A stretch of 50,250 nt of DNA from Tepidimonas aquatica (GCF_007556585.1 NZ_VJNA01000021.1:1-50250), one strand, 5' to 3'. Shown: positions 26,607 to 35,619, counted from the stretch's first letter. Notes: generated by a model not told the origin, from the letters alone. Made by a program: numbers and translations.

Positions 26607-27152
26607 ATGCGTATCGAACGCATCCACCACGTCGCTTACCGCTGCAAGGACGCCAAAGAGACCGTCGAGTGGTACGTCAAGCACCTGAACATGAAGTTCG
26701 TGCTGGCCATCGCCGAAGACCAAGTGCCCTCGACCAAGGCACCGGATCCCTACATGCACGTCTTCCTGGACGCCGGGCAGGGCAACGTGCTGGCGTTTTT
26801 CGAGCTGCCCAACTCCCCCGCGATGGGCAGGGACCCCAACACGCCGGAGTGGGTGCAGCACATCGCCTTCAAGGTCGACAGCGTGCGCACGCTGGAAGAG
26901 ACCAAGGCGCGGCTGGAGGCGGCCGGCATCCCGGTGGTGGGCATCACCGACCACACGATCTTCAAGAGCATTTACTTCTTCGACCCCAACGGCCACCGTA
27001 TCGAGCTGGCCGCCGACGTCGGCACGCCCGACATGTACGAGCGGCTCGACGCGGTCAAGTGGGACATGCTCAACGAGTGGGCGCAGACCAAGCGCGCACC
27101 GCGCCACGCCGCCTGGATGCACGAAAAAGAGTTCCACGCGGTGGACGGTTGA
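26607..27152 (+). CDS. VOC-superfamily protein, candidate extradiol-type dioxygenase
   Basis: This single vicinal-oxygen-chelate protein has 181 residues. H8 (in RIHHVAY), H85 (in EWVQHIAFKV) and E133 (in FDPNGHRIEL) form a 2-His-1-Glu metal triad. Residues 114-133 fit the extradiol ring-cleavage dioxygenase signature as I remember it: a histidine, then I-Y, then D-P-x-G and the metal-binding Glu. Some VOC members are instead epimerases, lyases or glyoxalases, and the short length is closer to those. A C-terminal helical tail rich in W, H and K follows. The ATG has a clear ribosome site (gcaggagacacgcc). The context suggests a ring-degradation step. Confidence 0.82.
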   Translation: MRIERIHHVAYRCKDAKETVEWYVKHLNMKFVLAIAEDQVPSTKAPDPYMHVFLDAGQGNVLAFFELPNSPAMGRDPNTPEWVQHIAFKVDSVRTLEETKARLEAAGIPVVGITDHTIFKSIYFFDPNGHRIELAADVGTPDMYERLDAVKWDMLNEWAQTKRAPRHAAWMHEKEFHAVDG

Positions 27153-27249
27153 GCGCGCGCCGCTGGCCGTTTCATCCTGCTGATGTCCACACGCCCAACG
27201 CTCCCCGCGCGGGTGGCGTGGGGGTGGCTTTGCCCGGAGGCTCCCCATC

Positions 27250-28857
27250 ATGCTGCACACCTACACCTACCCGCAGTACGCGTACCGCCCCAGCCCGGAG
27301 CAGGCCGAGGGCCGCCGCACGCGCCACCCCGTGGTCGTCGTCGGCGCCGGCCCGGTGGGCATGACGCAGGCGCTGGACCTGGCCGCGCGCGGCGTGCCGT
27401 GCGTCGTGCTGGACGACAACAACACGGTCAGCGTCGGCTCGCGGGCGGTGTGTTACGCCAAGCGCCCGCTCGAAATCTGGGACCGCCTGGGGCTGGGCGA
27501 AGCCTTGGTGGAGCAGGGCGTGCAGTGGAAGGTGGGCAAGGTGTTTTTCCGCGACGAGCTGGTGTACCAATTCGACCTGCTGCCGGAAGACCACCACAAG
27601 ATGCCGGCGATGATCAACCTGCAGCAGTACTACCTGGAAGAGCGGCTGGTGCAGGCGTGCGAAGCATCACCACGGGTGGACCTGCGCTGGAAGCACAAGG
27701 TGCTGGCGGTGGAGCCACAGCCCGACCACGTGGTGCTGACGGTGGAAACACCGGACGGCATTTTCAAGATGGAGGCCCAATGGCTCATCGCCTGCGACGG
27801 CGCGCACAGCGACGTGCGCCGCATGATTGGGGCGGACTTCACCGGGCAGTTTTTTCAGGACCGGTTCCTCATCGCCGACGTGGTGATGAAGGCCGACTTT
27901 CCGACCGAGCGCTGGTTCTGGTTCGACCCGCCGTTCCACCGCAACCAGAGCGTGCTGCTGCACAAGCAGCGCGACAACGTCTGGCGCATCGACTTCCAAC
28001 TCGGCTGGGACGCCGACCCCAACGAGGAAAAAAAGCCCGAGCGCGTCATTCCGCGTATCCAGGCCATGCTAGGGCCGGACGTGCCGTTCGAGCTGGAGTG
28101 GGTGTCGGTGTACCAGTTCGCCTGCCGGCGCATCGACAACTTCCGCCACGGCCGTGTGCTGTTTGCCGGCGATGCGGCGCACCAGGTGTCGCCGTTTGGC
28201 GCGCGTGGCGCCAACAGCGGCGTGCAGGATTGCGACAACCTCAGCTGGAAGCTGGCCGCCGTGCTGGCCGGCGACGCGCCCGAAGCGCTGCTGGACACCT
28301 ACCACTGGGAGCGCGCGCTGGCGGCCGACGACAACATCCGTAACTCGACGCGCTCGACCGACTTCATCACGCCCAAGAGCCGCGCGTCGCTGCGGCTGCG
28401 CAACGCCGTGTTGGAGCTGGCGCGCGCCGAGCCGTTGGCGCGCCCGCTGGTCAACAGCGGCCGTCTGTCCACGCCGACGCCGTACTTGGGCTCGCCACTC
28501 AACACCCCGGACAGCGAGCCGTTCGCGGGCCGCATGGTGCCCGGCATGTTCTGCGCCGACGCCCCGTTGCAGGTGCAGGGGCGCCCAGGGTGGCTGCTGG
28601 AGCAGCTCGGTCGCGGCTTCGTGCTGCTGAGCTTTGGCGCCGGCGCCGAGCCGGTGCGGGTGGGCAACGTGCAGGCCGAAGTGCTGGAGGTTGGCCGTGA
28701 CGTGCACGACCGCCTGGGCGTACTGACCGAACGTTACGACGGCCGGCCCGGCACTGTTTACCTGATCCGGCCCGACCAGTACGTGGCGGCCCGCTGGCGT
28801 CGCTTCGACGCGCAGGCAGTGCGCGCCGCGCTGTCCCGCGCCCTGGCGTTGGCCTGA
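27250..28857 (+). CDS. FAD-dependent aromatic monooxygenase (MhpA/PheA-like)
   Basis: The 535-residue flavoprotein hydroxylase belongs to the class that hydroxylates phenolic acids using NAD(P)H and O2. The dinucleotide motif GAGPVG lies at residues 32-37, the DG motif is in WLIACDGAHSDVRR, and the second FAD motif is GRVLFAGDAAHQVSPFGARG with the following NSGVQD. A C-terminal thioredoxin-like domain is consistent with the length. Annotation of relatives as 3-(3-hydroxyphenyl)propionate hydroxylase is common, but the substrate cannot be told. It lies downstream of the MBL and VOC genes and upstream of a DUF2783 gene. Confidence 0.87.
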   Translation: MLHTYTYPQYAYRPSPEQAEGRRTRHPVVVVGAGPVGMTQALDLAARGVPCVVLDDNNTVSVGSRAVCYAKRPLEIWDRLGLGEALVEQGVQWKVGKVFFRDELVYQFDLLPEDHHKMPAMINLQQYYLEERLVQACEASPRVDLRWKHKVLAVEPQPDHVVLTVETPDGIFKMEAQWLIACDGAHSDVRRMIGADFTGQFFQDRFLIADVVMKADFPTERWFWFDPPFHRNQSVLLHKQRDNVWRIDFQLGWDADPNEEKKPERVIPRIQAMLGPDVPFELEWVSVYQFACRRIDNFRHGRVLFAGDAAHQVSPFGARGANSGVQDCDNLSWKLAAVLAGDAPEALLDTYHWERALAADDNIRNSTRSTDFITPKSRASLRLRNAVLELARAEPLARPLVNSGRLSTPTPYLGSPLNTPDSEPFAGRMVPGMFCADAPLQVQGRPGWLLEQLGRGFVLLSFGAGAEPVRVGNVQAEVLEVGRDVHDRLGVLTERYDGRPGTVYLIRPDQYVAARWRRFDAQAVRAALSRALALA

Positions 28858-28895
28858 CGCCGCCCGCCAAGCGGCCCTCGATGGAGAAACCGACC

Positions 28896-29102
28896 ATGCC
28901 CCTGATGCGACTGCCCAACATCGTCGATCACGACGCCTTTTACGAGGAGCTGATCGACGCCCAGCGCGACATGAACGACGAGCAGGCCGACATGTTTCTG
29001 GCCAAGCTCGTGCTCATCCTGGCCAACCACGTCGGTGATCGCGAGGTGCTGAGCCAGGCCATCCAACTGGCGCGCGCCAACACGCTGGCGCAGCGCGCTT
29101 GA
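28896..29102 (+). CDS. DUF2783 small protein
   Basis: This short (68-residue), mostly helical acidic protein recalls the DUF2783 family: NIVDHDAFYEELIDAQRDM followed by a helix containing FLAKLVLILANHVGD. The start at 28896 is preferred because GGAG lies 9 nt before it. An in-frame ATG at 28881 is possible. Its function is unknown. As I recall, relatives often sit next to FAD monooxygenases of the type directly upstream here, which hints at a partner or stabilising subunit. Confidence 0.7.
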   Translation: MPLMRLPNIVDHDAFYEELIDAQRDMNDEQADMFLAKLVLILANHVGDREVLSQAIQLARANTLAQRA

Positions 29103-29135
29103 CGCGGCGCCACGCGTGCGCTACACCCCCACCGC

Positions 29136-30455
29136 ATGATGACCGTCAACGAAACCCACGACCCAGCACTGCGCAGCTGGGTTGCCTCGGCACAGGCGCC
29201 GGGCACCGACTTTCCGATCCAGAACCTGCCGCTGGCGATTGTTCGCCGCCGCGGCCGTGGCGAACCTTGGCGTGGCGGCGTGGCCATCGGCGACCAGATC
29301 GTCGACCTGGCCGCGCTGCACCGCGCGCACCCGTGGGAGGGGCTGGCGGCCGAGGCGCTGGCCGCCGCGGCGCAACCCAAGCTCAACGCGCTGATGGCCC
29401 TGGGGCCGGCGCACTGGAGCGCGTTGCGCCGCGCGCTGTCGCACGCGCTGCGCGAGGGCAGCGCGCTGCGCGCCACCGTCGAGCCGTGTCTGCTGCCCCA
29501 GGCCGACGCCGAGTACGACCTGCCGGCGCACATCGGCGACTACACCGACTTTTACACCTCCGTGCACCACGCCACCAACATCGGCAAGCTGTTTCGGCCG
29601 GACAACCCGCTGCTGCCCAACTACAAATGGGTGCCCATCGGCTACCACGGGCGCTGCTCCAGCATCGGCGTGTCGCCGCAAGCGTTTCGGCGCCCGCGCG
29701 GGCAGATCAAGGTGCCCGATGCCGCCGCGCCGGTGCTCGCGCCCAGCCGGCGGCTGGACATCGAGCTGGAAATGGGTGTGTTCGTTGGGCCGGGCAACCC
29801 CTTGGGCGAGCCCATCCCCATCGAGCGGGCCGAAGACCACGTGTTCGGCGTCGTGTTGCTCAACGACTGGTCGGCGCGCGACATCCAGGCCTGGGAGTAC
29901 CAGCCGTTGGGGCCGTTTTTGGCCAAAAATTTCGCCACCACCATCTCACCGTGGGTGGTCACGTGGGAGGCGCTGGCACCGTACCGCGTGCCGTTCGAGC
30001 GGCCCGCGGATGACCCGCCGCCGTTGCCCTACCTGGACGGTGGCGCCAACCGGCGCGCCGGTGGCGTCGACATCCACCTCAGCGTCGAGCTGCGCACGGC
30101 GGCCATGGCCGCGTGCGGCATGGCCGCGCATACCGTGGCCACGACCAACCTGCGCTACACCTACTGGACGGTGGCGCAAATGGTGGCCCACCACACCGTG
30201 GGGGGGTGCAACCTGCAACCGGGCGATTTGCTCGGCACCGGCACGCTGTCCGGACCCGAACCGCACCAGGCCGCGGCGCTGATCGAGTTGACGCAAGGCG
30301 GCAAGCAGCCGCTGGAGCTGCCCAGCGGCGAGCGGCGCACGTTTCTGGAAGACGGCGACGAGGTCATCCTGCGCGGCTGGTGTCAGGCGCCGGGGGCGGC
30401 GCGCATCGGCTTTGGCACCTGCATCGGCACGGTGTTGCCTGCGTTGGCGGGCTGA
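29136..30455 (+). CDS. fahA: Fumarylacetoacetase
   Basis: The 439-residue protein hydrolyses fumarylacetoacetate to fumarate and acetoacetate, or a close analogue. The N-terminal beta domain is followed by the catalytic domain with YTDFYTSVHHATNIGKLFRP, GYHGRCSSIGVS, ELEMGVFVG and LLNDWSARDIQAWEYQPLG. These carry the metal-binding acids and the catalytic histidine of the family. Length matches eukaryotic-type FAH (about 420). No maleylacetoacetate isomerase, homogentisate dioxygenase or gentisate dioxygenase is present in the window. The ring-cleavage product feeding this enzyme must therefore come from elsewhere or from the unusual proteins upstream. Confidence 0.93.
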   Translation: MMTVNETHDPALRSWVASAQAPGTDFPIQNLPLAIVRRRGRGEPWRGGVAIGDQIVDLAALHRAHPWEGLAAEALAAAAQPKLNALMALGPAHWSALRRALSHALREGSALRATVEPCLLPQADAEYDLPAHIGDYTDFYTSVHHATNIGKLFRPDNPLLPNYKWVPIGYHGRCSSIGVSPQAFRRPRGQIKVPDAAAPVLAPSRRLDIELEMGVFVGPGNPLGEPIPIERAEDHVFGVVLLNDWSARDIQAWEYQPLGPFLAKNFATTISPWVVTWEALAPYRVPFERPADDPPPLPYLDGGANRRAGGVDIHLSVELRTAAMAACGMAAHTVATTNLRYTYWTVAQMVAHHTVGGCNLQPGDLLGTGTLSGPEPHQAAALIELTQGGKQPLELPSGERRTFLEDGDEVILRGWCQAPGAARIGFGTCIGTVLPALAG

Positions 30456-30667
30456 TGGCCAGCCATGCCGTTTTGCAATAGCAGCTTGACCGCGCTCGGG
30501 CGCCCGATGTGCGCGCACCGCTCTACAGTGTGCTGTGGCGAGCGGTGCTGCCGGGGGTCGTGCGGCATGCGGGAAAACCCCGATGCCGTTCCCCTGGCGG
30601 CGTAATCCGTTAGTACAGATAATCATCAGTGTGCATTTGGTTTGCCCCAACCCGAAGGAGACTCCCG

Positions 30668-31714
30668 ATGAAAACACCTTGGACCCTGCGTGCCATGTCC
30701 GTGGCTTTGGGCGGCGCCGTGCTGGCCGGCGCCGCATGGGCGCAGCAGGTGACGCTGCGCGTGCACCACTTCCTGCCGGCCCAAGGCTCGATTCCGAAGA
30801 CGGCCATCGAGCCCTGGGCCAAGAAAGTCGAGGCCGACTCCGGCGGTCGCATCAAGGTGCAGGTGTTTCCGGCGATGCAGCTGGGTGGTACGCCGGCGCA
30901 ATTGTTCGACCAGGCGAAGGACGGCGTCGTCGACGTGTCGTGGACGGTGCTGGGCTACACGCCGGGCCGTTTCCCACGCATGGAGGTCTTTGAAATCCCG
31001 TTCATCGCACCGTCGCACGACCGCTCGGCCGAGGTGATGTCGAAAGCCGCGTGGGACTTTGCCAACAAGTTCGCGGCGGAAGAGTTCAAAGACGTCAAGC
31101 TACTGGCCGTGCACACCCACGGGCCCGGTCTGCTCCACACCAAGCAACCGGTCACTGGGCTGGAGAGCCTGCGCGGCATGAAGATTCGCGGCGGCACGCG
31201 CATCGTCAACAACATGCTGGTCAAGCTGGGCGCCACGCCGGTGGGTATGCCAGTGCCGCAGGTGACCGAGGCACTGTCCAAGGGCGTGCTCGATGGCACC
31301 ACGATTCCGTGGGAGGTCGGCCCCTCGCTGCGCGTGCACGAGATCGTCAAAAACCACACCACTTTTGGCGGTGACCGGGCGCTGTACACGATGGCCTTTG
31401 CGTTTTCGATGAACAAGGCCAAGTACGAGTCGCTGCCGCCGGACCTCAAAAAGGTCATCGACGCCAACAGCGGCGCGGCGCTGTCGGCAGCGTTTGGCAA
31501 GGCCATGGACGAAGCGGACAAAATCGGCCGCGACATCGCGCTGAAGGCCGGCAACAAGATCACCCAGCTCGACGTCGCCGAAACCCAGCGTTGGCTGCGC
31601 ACCGCCAGCAGCGTCGAAGACGATTGGGTCAAGGAAGTCAAAGGCAAGGGGATCGACGGCGCGGCCCTGCTGCGTGAGGCACGCGCCATGATCAAACAGC
31701 ACGACACCAAGTAA
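30668..31714 (+). CDS. TRAP transporter solute-binding protein (DctP type)
   Basis: The 348-residue periplasmic binding protein begins with a Sec signal peptide (about residues 1-24, cleavage after AAWA). It has the TRAP binding-domain pattern VTLRVHHFLPAQGS, then LGGTPAQLFDQAKDGVVDVSW and LRGMKIRGGTRIVNNM, where the conserved arginine binds a carboxylate. The start ATG is preceded by AAGGAG. Together with the DctQ and DctM proteins downstream it would import an organic acid, probably an aromatic acid given the context. It is 212 bp downstream of the fumarylacetoacetase gene, so it may have its own promoter. Confidence 0.93.
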   Translation: MKTPWTLRAMSVALGGAVLAGAAWAQQVTLRVHHFLPAQGSIPKTAIEPWAKKVEADSGGRIKVQVFPAMQLGGTPAQLFDQAKDGVVDVSWTVLGYTPGRFPRMEVFEIPFIAPSHDRSAEVMSKAAWDFANKFAAEEFKDVKLLAVHTHGPGLLHTKQPVTGLESLRGMKIRGGTRIVNNMLVKLGATPVGMPVPQVTEALSKGVLDGTTIPWEVGPSLRVHEIVKNHTTFGGDRALYTMAFAFSMNKAKYESLPPDLKKVIDANSGAALSAAFGKAMDEADKIGRDIALKAGNKITQLDVAETQRWLRTASSVEDDWVKEVKGKGIDGAALLREARAMIKQHDTK

Positions 31715-31735
31715 ACTGGCTGGCCCCACCTGCGC

Positions 31736-31773
31736 GGGCGCGCAGCGTGCCAATCCCTTGGCTCTGCGCGCCC
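31736..31773 (+). terminator. Strong intercistronic hairpin between dctP- and dctQ-like genes
   Basis: The arms GGGCGCGCAG (31736-31745) and CTGCGCGCCC (31764-31773) pair perfectly, with an inner GCCAA/TTGGC stem. The sequence after it is GTGTCTTTGGG, so it is not a classical terminator. It probably stabilises the dctP transcript or attenuates transcription, giving more binding protein than permease. Confidence 0.45.
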
Positions 31774-31843
31774 GTGTCTTTGGGGGGGCGGCGGGGGTCG
31801 TTGGGACAGTTTCGTTCATCGCACAACGCAAACGGCAATCGAC

Positions 31844-32365
31844 ATGACGGTATGGGTCTTCCGGCTGGCCAAGTGGTCGGCCCTCGTGGGTGGGTTGGTG
31901 CTGGTGGCACTGACCCTGATGAGCGTGGCCAGCATCACCGGCCGCGCGCTGATTGGCCTGGGCCTGGGGCCGGTGCCGGGTGATTTTGAACTGGTCGAAA
32001 TCGGCACCGGTGTGGCGGTGTTTTTATTCTTGCCCTGGACCTATTTGCGCGGCGGCCACGCCACCGTGGATTTGTTGTACGACCGCATGCCGGCTGCGGC
32101 GCGCAAGGCGGTGTCGATGGCCTGCGACCTGCTGATGCTGGCGCTGTGGGTCGTGCTGACCTGGAAACTGTGGGACGGCATGCTGGAAAAACGCGAGTAC
32201 CTGGAAACCTCGTTCATCCTGCAAATGCCGGTGTGGTGGGGGTACGCGGCTTCGCTGGTGGGCGCGCTGATTGGTTGCCTGGCGTACCTGACGAAAACCC
32301 TCATCAACCTGGGCTTGGCGCAGTACCCGCAGGGCTGGCCGGTGCAACACGCGGGGGGGCACTGA
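31844..32365 (+). CDS. TRAP transporter small permease (DctQ type)
   Basis: The 173-residue inner-membrane protein has four predicted transmembrane segments (about 10-35, 50-70, 88-110 and 130-152). Family marks are GDFELVEIGTGVAVFLFLPW and the following YLRGGHATVDLLYDRMP. DctQ proteins pair with the large DctM subunit in Na+-driven TRAP importers. It ends 1 bp before the DctM start, so the two are coupled, and it is 129 bp downstream of the binding protein gene with the hairpin between. Confidence 0.9.
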   Translation: MTVWVFRLAKWSALVGGLVLVALTLMSVASITGRALIGLGLGPVPGDFELVEIGTGVAVFLFLPWTYLRGGHATVDLLYDRMPAAARKAVSMACDLLMLALWVVLTWKLWDGMLEKREYLETSFILQMPVWWGYAASLVGALIGCLAYLTKTLINLGLAQYPQGWPVQHAGGH

Positions 32366-32366
32366 C

Positions 32367-33689
32367 ATGTCCAGCATCGAACTGGCCGCGTGGTCGTTTC
32401 CCATCTTGCTGGGCTTGATCTTCATTCGGGTGCCGATCGGCCTGGCGATGGCCTTGTGCGGGGTCGTAGGGGCGTATTTCATCTACGGCACGCCGGCGCC
32501 GCTTCTCAACCAGCTCAAGCATGTGGGCTACACGACGTTTGCCAACTACAACCTGTCGGTGGTGCCGCTGTTTTTGCTGATGGGGCAGTTTGCCGCGCTG
32601 GGTGGGCTGTCGCGCTCGCTGTTCAAGGCCGCGGAGGCCTGGGTCGGCCACTGGCGCGGCGGCGTCGCCATGGCCGCGGTGGGCGCCTGCGCGGGCTTTG
32701 GCGCGATCTGCGGCTCGTCGCTGGCCACCGCGGCCACGATGGGGCAGGTCGCATTGCCCGAGCTGCGCCGCGCCGGCTACAGTGGGGCGCTGTCGACGGC
32801 CTGCCTGGCCGCGGGGGGGACGCTGGGCATCCTGATCCCGCCGTCGGTGGTGCTGGTCATCTACGCCATCCTGACCGAGCAGAACATCGCCAAGCTGTTT
32901 CTGGCGGCCTTCATTCCCGGCATTCTGGCGGCGGTCGGCTACATCATCGTGATTTCCGTCTACGTGCGCCTCAAGCCCGACAGCGCCGGCCACATGGAGC
33001 CGGCCCCGATGGCCGAACGCTGGCGCGCGCTGGCCAGCACCTGGCCAGTGATCGTGATCTTCCTGGCGGTGGTCGGCGGCATTTACAGCGGCGTGTTCAC
33101 CCCGACCGAAGGTGCCGCCGTGGGGGCGTTTGGCACCGGCTTGGTGGCATGGCTGTCGGGGGGGCTGAACCTCAAGACGCTGCGCGAGTCGATCTACGGC
33201 ACCGCGGTGGCCACCGGCATGATCTTCATGATCGTGCTGGGCGCTGGCCTGTACAACACGTTTTTGGCGTTGTCACAACTGCCGCAGGAGCTGGCGCAGT
33301 GGGTCATTGGCATGGGCTTGAGCCCCTGGGTGGTGCTGGCCATCATCTTGGTGCTGTACCTGTTGCTGGGCTGCGTGATGGACTCGCTGTCGATGATCCT
33401 GCTGACCATCCCGATCTTTTTCCCGATGATCATGGGGCTGGATTTCGGCTTGCCGCCCGACGAAAAAGCCATCTGGTTTGGCATCCTCGTGCTGATCGTC
33501 GTCGAGGTGGGCCTGATCACGCCGCCGGTCGGCATGAACCTGTTCGTCATCAACAGCCTGGCGCGCGACGTGCCGATTGCCCACACCTACCGGGGGGTGA
33601 CGCCGTTTGTGCTGAGTGACCTGGTGCGCACGGCGATCTTGGCGGCGTTCCCAGCAATCACCTTGTTCGCGTTGCGGATCACATCCTGA
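32367..33689 (+). CDS. TRAP transporter large permease (DctM type)
   Basis: The 440-residue, very hydrophobic protein has the repeated DctM architecture with about 12 membrane segments. Recognisable motifs are VPLFLLMGQFAALGGLSRSLF, GGTLGILIPPSVVLVIYAI, TPTEGAAVGAFG, LLGCVMDSLSMILLTIPIF and VGLITPPVGMNLFV. It forms the Na+/solute transport path. The ATG follows the DctQ stop by 1 bp (tgacatg). The dehydrogenase-like gene begins 30 bp further on and probably belongs to the same transcript. Confidence 0.93.
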   Translation: MSSIELAAWSFPILLGLIFIRVPIGLAMALCGVVGAYFIYGTPAPLLNQLKHVGYTTFANYNLSVVPLFLLMGQFAALGGLSRSLFKAAEAWVGHWRGGVAMAAVGACAGFGAICGSSLATAATMGQVALPELRRAGYSGALSTACLAAGGTLGILIPPSVVLVIYAILTEQNIAKLFLAAFIPGILAAVGYIIVISVYVRLKPDSAGHMEPAPMAERWRALASTWPVIVIFLAVVGGIYSGVFTPTEGAAVGAFGTGLVAWLSGGLNLKTLRESIYGTAVATGMIFMIVLGAGLYNTFLALSQLPQELAQWVIGMGLSPWVVLAIILVLYLLLGCVMDSLSMILLTIPIFFPMIMGLDFGLPPDEKAIWFGILVLIVVEVGLITPPVGMNLFVINSLARDVPIAHTYRGVTPFVLSDLVRTAILAAFPAITLFALRITS

Positions 33690-33719
33690 CGACCTGCGTC
33701 GGACACGACCGGAGGTGAT

Positions 33720-34661
33720 ATGCTGGCACCGCAAGACACCACCCTCCCGCAGCCGCCGTCGCGGGTCGGGTTGATCGGTTTGGGCGAGGTCGGCACCATC
33801 TTCGCCCGGGCGCTGGCGCAGCTCGGCGTGGCATGGGTCGGTGGTTGGGATGTCAAGCTCACCCCCGGCCACCCCGAGGCCGACGCGATGCGCGCCCGGG
33901 CGGTGGCCGCCGGCGCGACGGTCTGCGCCGACGTGGCCGCGCTGTGCGCCCAAGCGCAGCTGATCATCAGCGCCGTCACCGCGGCCAACACGCTGGCGGC
34001 GGCCGAGCTGCTGGCCGCGCAGCTGCGGCCGGGCACGTGGGTGCTGGACCTCAATTCGGCGTCGCCCGGCACCAAGCAACAGGCCGCCGCCGCCATCGAG
34101 GCCACCGGTGGACGCTACGTCGAAGCGGGCGTGATGACCTCGGTGCCGCCCTATGGGGTACGGGTGCCGATGCTGCTGGGCGGTCCGCACGCCGCAGCGT
34201 TGGCCCCCGTGCTGCAGGGCTGGGGCATGCAGGTGCAGGTGGCCAGCGACCGCTACGGCGTGGCCAGCGCCACCAAAATGTGCCGCAGCGTCATCATCAA
34301 AGGGCTCGAGGCGCTGGTCATCGAAAGCTTCACCGCGGCGCGCCACTACGGTGTGGAAGACGCGATGATTGCCACCCTGCACGAGACCTTCCCCGGCATC
34401 GACTGGGCGGCGCAGGCGGCGTACTTTTACAGCCGTGTGGCCCAGCACGGCCAGCGCCGCGCCGAGGAAATGCGCGAAGTGGCGCGCACGGTGGTCGAAG
34501 CGGGCTTCGAGCCGGTGATGGCCGACGCCACCGCCCGCAAGGACGACGGGATGGCCGCGTTGCGCCGCGCCGGCGCACTGGACCACGTGGCGGCCGACGC
34601 CCCCTGGCAAGTCTGGGCCGACGCGCTGCTGGCGGCGCGTGCGTCCAAGACGACGTCGTGA
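33720..34661 (+). CDS. NAD(P)-dependent 3-hydroxyisobutyrate-dehydrogenase-like oxidoreductase (DUF1932 type)
   Basis: The 313-residue protein has an N-terminal Rossmann domain (VGLIGLGEVGTIFARAL, residues 16-32) of the 6-phosphogluconate/3-hydroxyisobutyrate dehydrogenase superfamily. The catalytic-loop region DLNSASPGTKQQ and a helical C-terminal domain of the DUF1932 kind follow (KMCRSVIIKGLEALVIES). It would oxidise a beta-hydroxy acid or reduce a keto acid. The start is supported by ggaggtgat directly before ATG. It closes the TRAP operon and converges with a LysR gene. Substrate unknown. Confidence 0.82.
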   Translation: MLAPQDTTLPQPPSRVGLIGLGEVGTIFARALAQLGVAWVGGWDVKLTPGHPEADAMRARAVAAGATVCADVAALCAQAQLIISAVTAANTLAAAELLAAQLRPGTWVLDLNSASPGTKQQAAAAIEATGGRYVEAGVMTSVPPYGVRVPMLLGGPHAAALAPVLQGWGMQVQVASDRYGVASATKMCRSVIIKGLEALVIESFTAARHYGVEDAMIATLHETFPGIDWAAQAAYFYSRVAQHGQRRAEEMREVARTVVEAGFEPVMADATARKDDGMAALRRAGALDHVAADAPWQVWADALLAARASKTTS

Positions 34662-34683
34662 CGTCTGCGGCCAAAGCGCGCTG

Positions 34684-35619
34684 TCAGGCGCTGGTGGCGG
34701 ACGGTGCGGCGCTGGGGGCGCCGAACCGCTCGGCGCACAGGGCGCGGATCAGGTCGGCGGCGGCCTGCTGGGTCAGCGTGGCAGGCCGGCGGTCGCTGCA
34801 GGCCAGCATGACGTGCGCGTGCAACGCGGGCTCGCTCAGCGGGCGGGCGATCAGTTCGTCGGCATGGGCGGCGGCCACCAGCGCGTGCGGCGACAGGATC
34901 GCCACGCCGACACCGTCGGCCACCAGTTCGAGGATGGCCGCCACGCCGTCGATTTCCAGCTCTACCTGCGGTTTGAGCCCCAGCATCGCCAGGGCCGCCT
35001 CCACCTGCACGCGCAGCGCGTTGGGGCGGCTGGGGATGATCAGCGGCAGCGTGGCCACCTCGCGCAGCGGCACCGGCAACGGCGGATCTTCGGCCAGCCC
35101 CGGCTGGCGCCGCTGCACCAGCGCCAGCGGCTCGTCGAACAACGGCTGCAACGTGATGTCCGGCAGCGGCGGGGGGTTGTAGGCCAGCACCAGGTCCAGG
35201 TGGCCCTGCGTGAGCGCATCCAGCATCGCCACGGTCAGCCCCTCGCTGATCGACAGCGTGGCCTGCGGCAGCGCGCGCCGAAACGCGCGCGTCAGCGGCA
35301 CCGCCAGCGTGCGCGCCAGGCTGGGCGGCAGCCCAATGGCCACCCGCCCGGCCAGCGCCCCGCGCACGCGGCCCAGTTCCTCGCGCGCGCGCTGCACCTG
35401 GTGCAGGATGCCGCGTGCGTGCGCCAGCAACACCTTGCCGGCTTCGGTGGGGACGGCGCCGCGTCCGTTGCGTACCAGCAGGTGCTGGCGTAGCTCCACC
35501 TCCAGCGCGCGGATTTGGCGGCTGAGGGCCGGCTGCACCACCCCCAGCGCGTGCGCAGCGCGGGTGAAGCTGCCCAGCTCGGCCACGCGCACAAAATATT
35601 CCAGTTGCCTGAGGTCCAT
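34684..35619 (-). CDS. LysR-family regulator of the protocatechuate 4,5-cleavage genes (probable)
   Basis: The 311-residue protein starts MDLRQLEYFVRVAELGSFTR, a classical LysR N-terminal helix-turn-helix. Its recognition helix region is AAHALGVVQPALSRQIRALE. The effector domain begins near residue 90. It is divergent from the operon that contains ligJ, ligK, ligI and ligABC, and a T-N11-A box lies in the 136-bp gap. In Comamonas and Sphingobium the homologous operons are controlled by LysR regulators (PmdR, LigR). The same role is inferred. Confidence 0.85.
   Translation of the reverse strand: MDLRQLEYFVRVAELGSFTRAAHALGVVQPALSRQIRALEVELRQHLLVRNGRGAVPTEAGKVLLAHARGILHQVQRAREELGRVRGALAGRVAIGLPPSLARTLAVPLTRAFRRALPQATLSISEGLTVAMLDALTQGHLDLVLAYNPPPLPDITLQPLFDEPLALVQRRQPGLAEDPPLPVPLREVATLPLIIPSRPNALRVQVEAALAMLGLKPQVELEIDGVAAILELVADGVGVAILSPHALVAAAHADELIARPLSEPALHAHVMLACSDRRPATLTQQAAADLIRALCAERFGAPSAAPSATSA

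Noticed and set aside
30456-30667. Promoter before the TRAP binding-protein gene
   Set aside because: GATAAT occurs at a suitable place, but the hexamer 17 bp upstream (tggcgg) is a poor -35. A promoter is plausible but not supported enough to list.
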